This document shows, piece by piece, positions 43,952-56,992 of a stretch of DNA of 64,000 nucleotides. The DNA comes from Neurospora tetrasperma FGSC 2508 (Eukaryota > Ascomycota > Sordariomycetes > Sordariales > Sordariaceae), in the NCBI RefSeq assembly GCF_000213175.1, contig NW_009799102.1, forward strand, positions 1,917,627 through 1,981,626. The letters run 5' to 3'. Made by a program: the position numbers and the translations under genes. Numbering within the stretch: position 1 is the stretch's first letter; each line of letters opens with the position of its first letter. The notes under the pieces are model-generated. The model was not told the DNA's origin. It did no database searches and saw nothing but the letters and a program-made list of their open reading frames with translations.

Positions 43952-45195
43952 AAGGGCCAGTACAGGTTGAAGTCTCGAAAACCGAGGTCAACGGTATTCA
44001 AAGATGAGTTTCTGGGGATACTTGAGCGCTTGCAAGTGGGTGTCCCATAGACATGGTTCTGCCGGTGCTCATCCCGAACAGGAGAACCACCTTCCCTTTT
44101 CTGCTTCACGACGGCGGCGAGACCTCCTTCTTCGCACATATACCCCCCAACAGGAAAAAAAGCAAAATGGCAAAAATACACCAACGGATATGAAGACACG
44201 AAAGAGCGATCACATGTTTTTTTTTTTTTTTCTTCTTCTTTTCTTCTTCTTCTTCTATTACCACGACACGTTTGCTTTAATAACGGCTCTTGCGAGCGGG
44301 AAGGGACAGAAAGAGCGAGGAGGGACGGGACGGCAAGCGGGTTGTTGGGTTATGGATTGCCCGTCTACACTGTCGTTTGGACAACCCGCAGAAACCAACT
44401 TACGACGCTTAACGACAACTATCATGCACCAAACCTAATTAAGAATGTTTCTAAAAAGACGGGGACGACGACGCGGGAATAGAAAAAGGCGTACGCAAGA
44501 TGGCATGGAGTCGAAGCAGGCAAGACAAGAAGAAAGGGGGAGGGAAGAGCAGCGGGAAGACTGGATGAAACAAGCCGGAACTCTATCATGGTTCTATGAT
44601 TGTTTGGTGGGTTCAGTTACGTACCGCTCGTGTTTAATGATGATGGCTTCGAGGCGCTCTGTACGACGGGAAAATTTACGGCAAATGTATACCAAGGGAG
44701 AGATGCTTCTCGGGGATGCTTTGGGGCGGGGAGCGTGGATTTACGTACTATTATTACTTATTATACCCTAGTCAGACGAGGAATGAGATACACACACAGG
44801 TCATGATCTAATCATCTGCTGGTAAAATTGAGTGATCGGAACCGATTTCATCCTCAGCAAAGACTGAATGTTCAAACGCTGTTTTGTAGCTTTCATCGAA
44901 AGCAAAGATGATAAGAGCCATAGTCGCGGTATCCCATAAATCCGATTTGTCGTGCCCATCAAACCTTGTAACAAACATCATCTCCCTGATTTCTCCCACG
45001 TTCCCAGCGACCAAAGCGTATTACCGTGTGCATAAGAAAAGCAAAGAAAAACATAAACACCATGAGGGCAGTACCGAACCAAAACCCTTCCAGCAGGCGC
45101 CCCTCACTCCTAAAAAGAGCCTCAGCCGGGCCGCCCATCGTCACGAACCTTTTTTCCCCCCTTCGATCCTCAGTTTCATTCCTTATCTATAAATC
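43952..45195. other. 1.2 kb convergent intergenic region with pyrimidine tract
   Basis: 3' flanks of the chaperone (+) and cytochrome b561 (-) genes. A pure C/T tract (poly-T then TTC repeats) spans about 44217-44256. No gene is recognised. Confidence 0.5.
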
Positions 45196-46101
45196 TTAAA
45201 CAGCACGCGTGGCCTCCTGCCTAGCAGTATTGATCCCCAATTTCCGCAACTGCACCCTCGGATAAACTCCCACCACAACCAGTGCAATCCCCAATCCGAA
45301 TGTCCACCCCTTGATCTTCAGCACATTCCGACTATAATCGGTATCCGCCGCCGCGGCCACGGTAGCCAGCACCAACACCAACAGTCCGTAACCAGCGTAC
45401 CGATGATACCTCCACAGACTTTTAGCCTTCTCTTCCCCTCCCAGCACGGCGGGGACAGCCCAGATACAAATCCCAAACACGTACTGGGCCAACAGCAAAG
45501 TGCCAGTGATCACGCCCAGGTAGGCGTGCAGAGAGTGTAAGTGGGCGAGGTGGTTGACGTGTTTGTTTGTTTCGATGATGGTAATTCCCGAAACAAAGCA
45601 GAGGAAGGAGAGGAGGTGGAGGGAGGCGTGGATGCGCTGGCCGAGGCGTTTGGCGTCGGGGGTGGAGGTTGGTTGGAGAACTAGAATCGCTTGGATGAGG
45701 AGGAAGGTGCCGAGGGATTGGAGCAATGGGTGTGGAGAGATGAGAGCGCCGAGCTTGTGGAGGAAGACGGCCGACCAGGTGGCTATGAGAAGGAGGAGAG
45801 CGCCAAGTTGGGAGAGCCAGGCTGTTCCTGTGGATGGGAGGTGGGGGTTTAGTAATGCAGGGTCACAAATTTGGATGGTAGAGTACAGAAGAAAGGGAAG
45901 AATGGATACAACAGCGTTTGGTGCTTTGGAGTGTAGAGTGGACATACCAAGAACGAGGTTCAAGAAGATAGGAGCGTCTGGCTTTTGAAGAGCGTCGCCT
46001 GGTCCTCCAAGTAGTGGCTCGCTTTCCGTTGGGGCAGCGGGCTCATCATCAGTTGTGCTGAGGGGAGGAGGAGATTGTGTTGATGGTTCCGAGGGAGCCA
46101 T
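45196..46101 (-). CDS. Cytochrome b561-family transmembrane protein
   Basis: Family members carry electrons across membranes using two b haems, usually from ascorbate or similar donors. Exons 46101-45948 and 45827-45196 join in phase 1 to give 261 residues. The 120-bp intron (45947-45828, GTATGT..CACAG) is stop-free and in frame, so an unspliced reading of 301 residues is wrong. After an acidic/Pro/Ser-rich start (~45 residues) come six hydrophobic helices. Candidate haem-ligand His residues lie in HKLGALISPHPLLQSLG, RIHASLHLLSFL, HLHSLHAYLGV and SLWRYHRYAGYG, the spacing expected of the b561 core. No DOMON or reductase domain is fused. Its C-terminus (RKLGINTARQEATRAV) is cytosolic by charge. 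It sits beside, but divergent from, allantoicase. Confidence 0.8.
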   Translation of the reverse strand: MAPSEPSTQSPPPLSTTDDEPAAPTESEPLLGGPGDALQKPDAPIFLNLVLGMSTLHSKAPNAVVSILPFLLYSTIQICDPALLNPHLPSTGTAWLSQLGALLLLIATWSAVFLHKLGALISPHPLLQSLGTFLLIQAILVLQPTSTPDAKRLGQRIHASLHLLSFLCFVSGITIIETNKHVNHLAHLHSLHAYLGVITGTLLLAQYVFGICIWAVPAVLGGEEKAKSLWRYHRYAGYGLLVLVLATVAAAADTDYSRNVLKIKGWTFGLGIALVVVGVYPRVQLRKLGINTARQEATRAV

Positions 46102-47506
46102 GGTTGTGAGCTTCTTTTCAATTTATTTATCAAGTCTCGGACAATGAAGGCACTTGTTTCGGTGGCCGAGCCTAAGTATCATGCGTCTAAAGCAAGTAAT
46201 GTCCGACGTCTTGATGCAAGGTGGGTGAATTCTTGTGGTTGGTTTAAGTTCAGTCTGTATTTCGAGCCACAGAAGATGGAAGATAGTTTGACCAGCAGGT
46301 GGCGCGGGGAAGGTGGTCTTTTTATTCAGAGGGCTGGAGGGAAGAGGAGGAGACGGCTTGCAGTGGTGCACCCTTGGGTAGTTGGTACCTGTTGCTTATC
46401 TGAGCAGGTGTGAACGTGGTCACAAATCCGGTAGCAACGCTGGTACCCTGCCATACAGTATCAAGGCACTTCCTCTGATGTGATGAGGGGAAGAGAAACG
46501 TTCGGACATCTAGGAGGCACGACGATGCAATGTTCGCTTTCGAGGCGCACGAGCGAGATGCAAGTCCATTGGATTCCGGTTAGTCTTGTCAATGACAATA
46601 TTGATGCGCATCGAAGACCGACTACTAATTAAGATTGTACAGAAACCTTCAGAACCAACGCAGATACTAGAAACCAAGCAGTTATTCGTACAGTCAACCG
46701 ACTTGCTTGGAGGTGATTGCGTAGCTGCGAACACTGATGACGAAACGAACAAGAGCTTTGGCTGAAAGAGCTGAGGTTGTACATAGTAGATGCCCCAAGC
46801 TCCTCCGTCCTTGCACTACTAACCTTATACACTACTCGCACCAATCACAACTCCGTTTGCCATGTGAGTAAACCCGCACACGGTGTGAGACGACAGCACT
46901 GCTACTGTAGCTGCCGAGATACTTATCCCTGCGTATCGTGTTCACAACACCATCATCACTGTGTGGCATTTGAGCTGGATGCCCGCTCTGACCTGAATAA
47001 GCTTTATCGGGCGGGGAGATACGTGCTCGCCCGAAACCCCGCCGTATGGAATGTACACTGCGTAGAGGTACTAGTACTGTGCTATACTAAATACTGTACT
47101 GCGTAGTGCCATAGGAATCCAAAAGACCGGCCCCTCCCTCGCTAGCACCAGGTCCTCCCGAGAAATGCGGAGGACGGAAATAGGAGCCATACCTCTAGCC
47201 TGTAGGAAGGGAACTATCACTAGGTAGTGGAGCGGTGTCGGAGCCGGCCGGTGACTCTCGTTGTAGATCAAATACGACGGTTGAGTACGACGAAGAAGGA
47301 CCACGATTGTCGTTGCTGTTACGTACTTTGACCTCCCTAACGCACTATCTTGATTAAGCTATCGCTCCTGTTTATTGCTGTGGTGATATAAAATCTGCCG
47401 CCTGCTCTTGGTTTATCCCGAGGACGCTCGTTCCCTTTCTGTTTTTTTTTTCTCTGTAACATCAAGGACTGAAGTCTCACTTATTTAAATACACATTTCC
47501 CTCACC
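46102..47506. promoter_or_regulatory. Divergent region upstream of allantoicase, with GATA elements and TATA-like box
   Basis: 1.4 kb between divergent b561 (-) and allantoicase (+) genes. Close to allantoicase there are two GATA cores on the minus strand (TATC at 47346-47349 and 47360-47363, 14 bp apart), one on the plus strand (47385-47388), and an overlapping TATAAAA at 47387-47393, about 115 bp before the ATG. In Neurospora, purine catabolism genes are under NIT2, a GATA factor that favours closely spaced pairs; binding here is inferred. Confidence 0.5.
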
Positions 47507-48643
47507 ATGACCGACATCGATTACAAGCTCGAGGCTGTTCCGGCCACTCGGATTGCCGCCGATGATATCGACAAGACTTTCCGTTCCAGCACCATCGGTC
47601 CGTAGCATCCATCTCACCAAACATGGCAACCCAAACCTTTCAACTAACGGAAGTCGAGCTGGGATACAGATCTTATCTCGGGGGCTCTCGGTGGCAAGGT
47701 TCTCGGTTTCTCGGACGAATGGTTCGCCGAAGCAGCCAATCTCCTCACTCCTACAGCCCCTATCCGCCAGCCCGGAAAGATGGTTTACACCGGCGCCTGG
47801 TATGACGGATGGGAGACAAGGAGACACAACCCCGCCGAGTTCGACTGGGTTGTGATCCGTCTGGGCGTCGCCTCGGGTACCATCGAGGGTGTCGAGATTG
47901 ACACGGCTTTCTTCAATGGCAACCATGCGCCCGCCATCTCGGTCGAGGGTTGCTTCAGCCAAAACGACGACGAGGTTCTGTCATGGAAGGGCGAGCGTGG
48001 TGGATGGGAGACTATTCTTGGTGTTCAGGAGTGCGGCCCTTCGCAAAGATTCGGCTGGAAACTCGAGAGCCCTACCGAGAAGCAGTACACCCATGTGCGA
48101 CTAAACATGTACCCCGACGGCGGCATCGCCAGGTTCCGTCTGTTTGGACACGCCGTACCGGTCTTCCCCGACGATACAGATGCCATCTTTGACTTGGCGG
48201 CTGCCCAGAACGGCGGAGTTGCAATCTCCTGCAGTGACCAGCACTTTGGTACCAAGGACAACCTTATCCTTCCGGGCCGCGGCAAGGACATGGGCGACGG
48301 TTGGGAGACAGCACGCTCGCGCACCAAGGGCCACGTCGACTGGACCATCATCAGACTCGGCGCGCCCGGCTACATCCAGAACTTCATCGTCGACACGGCC
48401 CACTTCCGCGGTAACTACCCCCAGCAGGTCAAGCTGCAAGCTATCGAGTGGAAGAGCGAGGGCGAGCCGGGAGCGGATGCTGAGGGCTGGACAGAGGTTG
48501 TTGAGCCCATCAAGTGCGGTCCCGATCAGGAACACCCTGTCGAAAGCTTGGTGAAGGACAAGCCGTTCACCCACGTCAAGCTCATCATTGTGCCTGATGG
48601 CGGAGTGAAAAGACTGCGGGTGTTTGCGAAGAGGGCTGTTTAA
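47507..48643 (+). CDS. alc-1: Allantoicase
   Basis: Hydrolyses allantoate to ureidoglycolate and urea in purine degradation, letting the fungus use purines as nitrogen source. Exons 47507-47597 and 47670-48643 join in phase 1 (GTCCGT donor, CTAAC branch, TACAG), giving 354 residues, the length I recall for the Neurospora enzyme. It consists of two repeats of the allantoicase domain: KMVYTGAWYDGWETRRHNP..DWVVIRLGVASGTIEGVEIDTAFFNGN in the first, and GKDMGDGWETARSRTKGHVDWTIIRLGAPG..VDTAHFRGNYPQQ in the second. Each repeat ends in a THVRLNMYPDGGIARFRLFG / THVKLIIVPDGGVKRLRVF strand pair. The upstream GATA pairs fit nitrogen control. Confidence 0.96.
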
Positions 48644-49735
48644 GAAATTACCAAGCTATATATCTGAAGGCAATTATTCGGTGAGGGCAGCATTTACGGG
48701 GAGCCATGAACAGCGAGCGATCCACATAAAAAGGGGGAGGACCTCATTTAGTATGATGGGCAAGTGCAGTCATTTGAGCGCGAAGGATTGAAATCTCTCA
48801 GATCTTTGATTATCTGCGCTTAAGTCACAAAGTCTAATTCTCAATCAGCTTTCGTCGTAGAATAAAATTAGAAGGATGCACGGCTGCCCACGAGACGAGG
48901 TTGTTGCGAAGCTTAAATTTGAGTAGAGCAGTCGGCACCCCAGAAGTAAAGATCGCTAGCTCCTCGCTAGGCTCGATAACAATCAGGGTCCTTATTTCCC
49001 CACAAACTACCGGTCGAGATGCCCTCACCGACGTTTGTACTTGGGTGACCTCAGATCTTAGGACGCGTCGTCCAGGAATCGTACAGCAATGCATCGGGTT
49101 AATTCAATCGCTCATGGAGCTTTCCAATACATTGCTGTCAAGCTGTCACTCCGCGCTGTTGAACATGATATAATCCAAAAGTTGTGACATCGAAGCGGAG
49201 CCCGGTCACTACCTACAGGTATAAAAGCACGGACCGCCTTAGAATCGATAACAGCGGTAGTACAGTGGTAACGTCAGTGGTGGGGCCTAACTTGAAGCAA
49301 CCGAGGGCATCAATACGTCCACCGTCTCTGTCCTTCCTGCGTTGACCACCAAGTGCAGTACGAATAGACAAGTCCTGGGTGCCCTGCTTCCGTGGCGCAA
49401 CTCCAGCCCGGCTGTCGCTTGAACTGAACCCCTAACAGGAATTACCTGGTCGAGATTTATTGTCACTTCCTCTTCCTTTCTTCAGCCAGCTAAAGCAACG
49501 TCACCTTCTTTGCATTCCGCCTGCTCTCCCAACTCTACACCGACCAAGTCCTGGCCTGCCCTGAACCCTCATCCTCGGCCGCAGTGCGCTTAATTCAGTT
49601 CGACTTCGACCGACATCTTTGGATACAATTTCCTACGCTGACGTTATAGCCTTGCCCGAAGAACAACCCGCCGCTTTGGTTGACCTGCGCTCAGACCCGA
49701 CACCGCTCGCCGCATGCTACGCTCGACCCGTACCA
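48644..49735. other. Intergenic, upstream of the ankyrin/DIL gene
   Basis: 1.1 kb holding the allantoicase terminator and the leader of the next gene. The last 300 bases are C/T-rich. A GCGGTAGTACAGTGGTAA stretch at 49252 resembles a tRNA D-arm, but no anticodon or T-arm follows. Confidence 0.5.
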
Positions 49736-52513
49736 ATGGATAACGGGGGTTTCGATGGCGGCTTCGGTGCCGGCGGCGGAGACGAAGGAGGTTTTGGAAG
49801 CGACGGGGGAGGATATGAACCACAGCAGCAGAAGAAACAGCAGTTGCCCCCCGATCTACCGCGCTCCCTCGATGACAGGAGACATGCTCCTAACGAACAC
49901 TTGGTCACAGAGACGGAGATGTATGACGGATGGCAAGGTCGGTTGCCCCTTGTCTACTCTATACAACCTATCATTCCTCGCTTCATGTCTCGGACTGGCC
50001 AGCCCTCGTACTGACTCTCCGTCTCATCAGGACAATCACAGTTCTTGACAACACCCATACCGGCCAAGCCTCTGAGCTTCAGCAACCTTAATCTTAACGA
50101 CTCCCAGTTCGACGAGGACATCACCAAGGGCGGGGCCGACAGCGAGACTAGATTGATGGAGATGCTGGCTGCGCAGGCCGCGCATTCGGCTAGCGCAATA
50201 TTTGAGGATGAGAATCAGATCGCCAACGACGACAAGATGCCGCAGGACGAGAAGAAGGATGTCCTCCAAAGAGCCTTCATTATGGCTGCAAGCAATGGCA
50301 ATGTCGAGTCTGTCCGTAAAATCCTAGATGGCCCAGCTAGACAATACGTAGATCTCAATGCGCCAGATGAAGAAGGAACACCGGCCCTGATCTACGCAAG
50401 CTGTTTTGTAAGTTGGCTCTGTCCCCATATCAGACCGAATGCATGGGAAGGTTTTACTAACAGAACTATGCAACAGGGACACGAGTCCACAGTACAAGTC
50501 CTTCTCGACGCCGGAGCTGATGTCGACAAGCAAGACCGCAATCAATGGAGCGCGCTTATGTGGGCTATGACCAATCGACACAAGGGCATTGCAAAGCTAC
50601 TACTCGACAACGGCGCTTCTCCCGAGAAGAAGACCTCTACAGGACGAACTGCATTCGACTTTGTTGCCCCGGACAGCGACATGTCTTTCTATCTCCACGA
50701 CAGCGGATATAGCATTGGCACGGCTGGTGCCGACGACTTTTACAATCCAGGCTTTTCTCAAGACAAGTTCGAGGAAGAGTTGGCCGAGAATGAGATGCGC
50801 AGGAGAATGATGATGGAGAGTGCTCGTGATCTGGAAGTTGATCTAGGGAACGTGGGCATGGACGACCAACCCGAGGTTCGCACTCCCCTCCACCAAGGAA
50901 TTCAAACCCGCTCACACCATATTGCTATGCTGACCATGCGCTAGCCTATTGACGAATTTGAGGAAGAGCAGCAAGAGTTCGACTGGGCGAGGTGTCTCCA
51001 CGATCAAATGTTTGTCTTCCAGGAGAGCGAGCTGGACAGCATCCTGGACATTGTCATCACCAACATGACCCCGCAACGATCACCATCACAAAAACCTGTG
51101 CCCGCGAACATGATCTTCCTGGGGGCTCGATATGCGCATTACCATGCCAGCCGTGAACTGTTGGCAAAGCTATTGATTACTGCCATGGATAAGATCAACA
51201 ATGTCGTGGAGAGATACCAGTGGGATATGACTATCCTGGCTTTTTGGGCATCCAACGCGACCCTGTTGCTACATTACCTCAAGAAGGATGCCGGCTTGGT
51301 AGAAGCGACCACCGAATTCCAGGCGCAGCTTTCAGAGCTGATCAACGAGATCTTCATTCTTATTGTCCGGGATGCAGAGAGACGTCTTGACAAGGTGCTG
51401 GATGCCGGCATGCTGGACCACGAAACAATCCCCGGCTTCGAAAACATCACTTTCCAGAACGAGTGGACGATTTTCAAGCGCAAGAAGGAGGTGAAGGAAC
51501 CGCCCATGGAGAAGCGCTTCAGGCCGCCGTCCCCCAAGCAGAGGGCGAAGCCGTCTCCGCGGAACGTGACATCACTACTCTCCTCTACACTATTTGTCCT
51601 GGATCTGTATGATGTCCACTCAGTGATTACGGCACAGGTCATCTCACAACTGATATACTGGCTCGGCGCCGAGCTCTTCAACCGCATAATGTCCAGTCGC
51701 AAGTACTTGGCGCGCACCAAGGCCATGCAGATCCGCATGAATATTTCGGCCCTGGAGGACTGGGCTCGTACCAACAATCGGCAACCCGAGCACTACGAGG
51801 GCGGCGAGATGAAGTCGAGCGGCGAGACCACCATGGAGGCAACGCGCCGCCACCTTGCCCCCGTCATTCAGCTCCTCCAGTGGCTACAAGTACTTTCGTC
51901 GCTGGGCGCCGACGACCTCGAGGCCCTGATCGGTACTCTCCAGCAGCTCAAGGCGCTGAGCCCCCAGCAACTTATTCACGCCGCGACGCACTACCGCTCC
52001 GAGGTTGGCGAAAAGGGCCTTCCCAAGAGTGCCATGAAGTACCTCACGGCCCTGCAGGCCATGCGTAAGGAGCGCAAACGCGAGTCGCAAATGTCGCAGT
52101 TGTCAGTCACATCGTCCATCAAGGAGCGGGTAGGCGATGGCAGTGTTAGCACGCCGGTGACGCCCATCAGCAGGTCCATCAACGGCAGTCCCTGGGCGTC
52201 CACCCCAGGCGGCGCCACGTCGTCTTCCGAGGGTCCCGGAGGCGGTGACGGGGAAGGCGACGAAGACGATGAGGACGCGCCGGCCAACTTGCTTCTTGAT
52301 CCGGCTTTTATGCTGCCCTTTACTCTGCCCAGCATGACGGACATGCTGGTCAGCTACGGGGCTGGTTTCGGCGGCGTGAACAGGGAGAGGGAACGAAAGT
52401 ACATACCGACTATCCCGCCCGAGTTTTTGGATAAGTTTGAGGCGGCGACTAGTGGAGGGAGGAAAGGACCGCCGCTGTTTGGGGAGAAGGATTGGGAGAA
52501 TGAGGAGGTTTAG
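49736..52513 (+). CDS. Ankyrin-repeat and dilute (DIL) domain protein
   Basis: Four exons (49736-49937, 50031-50407, 50477-50875, 50945-52513) give 848 residues. The first ~70 residues are Gly/Gln-rich (GGFGAGGGDEGGFGSDGGG). Ankyrin repeats span about residues 135-245: VLQRAFIMAASNGNVESVRKIL, DEEGTPALIYASCFGHESTVQVLLDAGADV, QWSALMWAMTNRHKGIAKLLLDNGA. A linker with acidic coiled-coil follows. The DIL domain is at about 370-680: WASNATLLLHYLKKD, ITAQVISQLIYWLGAELFNRIMSS, QLLQWLQVLSSLG, the cargo-binding fold known from class V myosin tails. There is no motor domain. Such ankyrin-DIL proteins are fungal and presumed to act in actin- or vesicle-linked traffic. The GTTCGC donor of intron 3 is weak but phase requires it. 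The C-terminus is Ser/Gly/Asp-rich. Confidence 0.88.
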
Positions 52514-55500
52514 ATTACGAGGAAGCGGCACGACACATGTGTGTTGCGGGAGAGGAGGGTAGGGTAGCAGCCATTATGAAAGAAGTTTTAATAAGAATAT
52601 TTTTCTACATAATACGGGGTCACAATAGTGGATTAGTATAGACATGGTAGATGCGTAGCTGCTCGATGGGAGATTGTTCGGGCATTGTGGTTGAGTAGGC
52701 TGAGGTTCTTACTGGCTGGTTTATAAACAGAGAAGAAGAGAGACAGAGACGTACCTAACGGAATTGCCTACATTGCGGCGGGATATGTGAAAGTATATTC
52801 ATCTCGACTGATCGTTGAAATACCGAGGTTGTAAGGGAAAACATTGAACAGAAAAGGGTCAGCTAGTGAATAATCACATTAAAGTGTTACAATGAGGTCT
52901 AGTAGGTGGTGATAAATTGTGTGAGGAGATATATGTTGGCAGGTTGGTAGAGTTGGCTGCATCGGGTCCCGGAACGAAGTCGATGGGTGGTGATGGAAAC
53001 ATGGGGGGGATCAAAGGAGCGAAGCGAGATATGACTACCTTAACTTTATTTATAGAAGAGGGGATACGAGCGAAATATAACCACAATACTAACTCATTTA
53101 TGGAAGAGGGGGGGGGGGGGGTTACGAGAGAGCATGATTTAAGTTGCTCCCAGCATTCGAAAGTACAACACAATTTGATTCGTTATTATCGACGTTCCGC
53201 GTAGTAGTAGATACGTATTAATCACCTTGTGCAACGTATCGTGCATTGACTCGAGAGTAGATATTTCATGATCCAGTCTGTTGAACTTGAAGGTAAGCCT
53301 AAAATGTTATGTGTTAAACTCCCCGGTTTAACCATTTTTCAAGCTAAATTCAGGTCAAACTTTGGAGCCCAGGATATCTTTCAGAGAAGGGAACAATGAT
53401 GATACATAGTGGTCATGTGGGAAACTAGGCTTGGTGCTGTGCCGCTGGTTGCTTGGATCGTTCGTCTTGGCGTCGGTTTGGCTGCAAGCTCTCATGCAAG
53501 GGACAGGAGGATGTTGGTTGGTTGACGGGTGGCACGACGAATGGAAAGCTTTATATATATGATGAGGGGAGGGGAGGGGAGGGGATGCATTATGGACGGG
53601 ATTGGTCTACTCTCACCATGTCGATATCACTCGAGATTCCGTTTCGAAAACTTTGAGACCTTAATAGCTTGACTGCCTGATGCTTAGCCTGGGACGAATG
53701 CATTGGAAGTCTGAGACGCTACGGTCGGTAGCCGACGGAAACGGGAGTAGTCGGTTGGAAAAGGTGGTATTTTTTTCTTTTTCTTGGCCATGGCCGGAGC
53801 CGAAGATGTACTGCGTAGTTTCGACAAAGTGTACGCAGTAGACATTATACATAGTGTGGGGCTACATAGTGAGACGAACCTGGCTGTTAGTTACCCGTTT
53901 GTCCAATAGATGCCAGAAAATACCTCCTACTGCCACCACTACCTAGTAAAATGGACGAGCAGTTGCACACTTGTGTATTGTGAGTCCATTTATGATCCAA
54001 GACCACCTGCTTTGCGGGGTATAGGCAGGAAACTTGATGCGATTCCATCTCGGATATTGGCGGATTACCGCCTGTAGACCGCCTGCCTAACGGTTAAGTA
54101 CATTATTAGTACACAGATACAGAGATGTTGGTCGCCTTGTGTCATAGGGATGGGGAAGTTGGGAAGTCAAAGTAGGTAGTATTGGGACCCCAAGTGGCAC
54201 AAAATCCTGAGTCGTATGAAGTGTGTAATAGTTATCGAATGAATCGGGTAGTTGGATAGACTGCGTTGTCGCCTTTGTATCTGATATCATGTTACTTGTT
54301 GGTTGTGATCTGCGACCTGCGGCATAGGGGACCATATAAGTTCACAAGCGCGCAGTCCTCTTCTCCGGCTTTGTCTCACTTGTCCACGGCTTGTTAGATT
54401 TCCATGCCACATCGCGACGCCGAAGCTAGCTTTGATCAGGTACTCTGGGCGGGCAACCGTTGGACTTGCTCGGCTCGTGGTGTGCTTTGAGATGTTGATC
54501 GACCCCAGGTGTCTCAGTCGAGATCATTTGTGATCGGAGGGTAGCAATCTCGCCGGCCCGCACCCGCAGTCCTCATTACCTACAGGGACATGTTCATCCC
54601 GTTGGGTAGCGTACTTGGAGCAAGTTGTGCCCACGGCGTTGTGGACGTACGGGCGTCTGTCTTTGTCAACTTCAGATTTCGAGCAAGAGTTGGCAAAAAG
54701 TGGCGGCGGCATGGACCCCCACATGGAAGCGCGATGACCGCCATCATCGGAGAAATACTTTCGCGAGTACCAAAGGCAGGGAGTAAGATGATGTCTAGAA
54801 GCTTTTGGATTGCTGCTCACGCATTGGCTGGATCAAATAAAACCGATGGTGGACTGTAGGCCGAGTACTTCGTTTCACTTCAGCGGCCTGGAGGGGTATA
54901 TGTGAGTCCGGTGAGAAAGGGCCGGAAGGCGGATTCGACATAGAGAAGGGAGGAAAGCTTCAGTGCCTTTTCCTCCCACTTGGCGATGCCTATCTTATTG
55001 TCTCTCCTTCCTGCCCTGTACCCGGGATGGCTCTCAAAGGAGATGCTATTCCCCATCCATTAACCTTGAATATTTCCCCTTCGTTCGTCATACCCTCCAG
55101 TTTCAGGGACTGTAAGTCAGCAATCTCATACGAGGATTATCGTTAGGTATTCGTGCTATTATCGATGTCGCCGCGGCCTCGGACACTGCATCATCATAGC
55201 CGGACTACAACCTGGACGCCGCCCCCGAATTTATACACGCCGCCTCCTTGATGATATCCTGTTTTCTGCTGTTCGCAACCTTCTTGTTGGTTTCTGCCTC
55301 TTCTGTGCAGGAACTCTGAGCCTCGACTGTTCAACGTCAGACACACAAGTGTCACAAGACCGCAGCAAGGTGACACGATACCCGGATCATCAGTACTGCC
55401 CACTCCCACCATTTCCACCTTACCTAGCCACCGCTATAGAGGTAACCATCAGCCGCCACATTCTGAAGGCCACCCCAGGGCGGCAAAGAGCAGCAAACAA

Positions 55501-55580
55501 GCGGCCATCCCGGCATAGTCAACCCTGTTCTCGTATAACCCGACCCTCCCATTGCTCCTCGTTCGTCGCGTGCCTCACAC
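52514..55580. other. 3.1 kb without a firm gene
   Basis: Contains a 14-G homopolymer (53108-53121), a (GGGGA)n tract (about 53562-53584) and AT-richer stretches around 53850-54300. No protein-like frame or RNA gene is recognised. The right third is probably the promoter and leader of the TBC gene. Confidence 0.45.
53108..53121. repeat. Poly-G homopolymer
   Basis: Fourteen consecutive G in non-coding sequence; likely length-variable. Confidence 0.85.
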
Positions 55581-56959
55581 ATGGCACCGCTGAGGACGGC
55601 AAGTGTGCGCCACAGGCCAAGTGTAAGGTTGAGAAGTCGGCGACTGTCGTCAGTTAGAGACCACCACCCTGATCCGGTGGGCGTCCGTTATGAACAGACA
55701 AAACAGGCACAACCGCCCATTCTGCTCCCGCCACTACCTCCTCGTTGCGTCTCGATTCGTCCGCGCGCCTCGACCACTCCCACTGTTGCTGTCCGCCCAG
55801 CAATCCCGCCACCGCCGGAAGACCACCCGCTCTTCCGACTAGAGCCTCATCTCCGTCCCGACCCACCGGCCGTCAGCATCGCGGGCGACGTCGAGTCAAA
55901 GAGGGATTCGTGCGCGCCGACCTTATCGTCTATCACGCTACGGGGCGATAGCGAGCGCGACGGCAGTTTGCCTGATTCAAAGAGCATTGAGAAGGCGTTG
56001 GGTAGCCCCTGCTCAGAATTTGCGACTGACATCAAAGAAGGTGAGGACGACGACAAGGGCGTGCACAAGCCGGAAATAGAAACATCAGGGATCGTCGCCG
56101 AGCTGTGCATTCCTTTAGCAACCGCAAGAGCTTTGGCGCTATTGCCGGCGCCGGCGCCATTACGGTCATTGAAGAGAGCGTCAAGATCGATAGTTGGCAC
56201 GACGACACTCAGCATCCGGGCCACTGTCCGGTCGAAGTCGATGATGGAGACAAGTAGGATCAGAAGGCGGAAAAGGGCCCTAGGATCGCTTGGTTCGGTT
56301 GGCGGAGAGGGCGACAGGGACCAGGTTGCATTTCCCGAAGCGGATGGATCCTCCAGGGAGTCGACGGCCTCATCTAGCACGTTCCCCCCCGGCAGTACCC
56401 CTTACGCTAGAGCGTCTGCCAGTGCTTCTACCGCAGCCAAAGCCGCCATGCGGGGCTCGCTTGGCTCATCCAAATCACCCAAGACGCTGCAAAGTCCCCC
56501 ACGCCTGCAGCACGGTAGCGCTGGCTCATCAACCGGCAACTCCTTGGCCGTCACCGTCGGCGCTAGCAGGCCGGGCAAGGGGCCACACACCAGCCAGCCC
56601 TCCCAGGCTCTCATTGCTTCCACTGGTGCTTCTTCTAGTTCCCCTGCCCCAACCAGTCTTGGAGCTGACAATGTCCACGGCCCCTTCAGTCCAATTAACA
56701 CGCTCATCTCCCAGGACCGTCTTGCAGTCGACTTTGGCAACTTGTACTTTTCCAGCCGCGGCAGTATCATGTTTGGCGGGCAGGCTCCGGTCGACAACAG
56801 CACGCAACGAGACGACGAGCTGGCAGACGCAGCAGCACAGGGAACCGACGGCCCTACTCCTCCTACACCTACCAGCACGGCGCATGCAGCAGCAGCAGCA
56901 GCAGCAGCAACACCAACCACTCCACCACCACCAACATCACCACCAGCAGAACCTCTACT

Positions 56960-56992
<33 letters not shown>

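Noticed and set aside
49252-49300. tRNA-like stretch GCGGTAGTACAGTGGTAA
   Set aside because: Resembles an A-box/D-arm only; no anticodon stem or GGTTCRA box follows at the right distance.
55847-56380. 177-codon minus-strand frame
   Set aside because: Antisense to the disordered head of the TBC protein; no domain.
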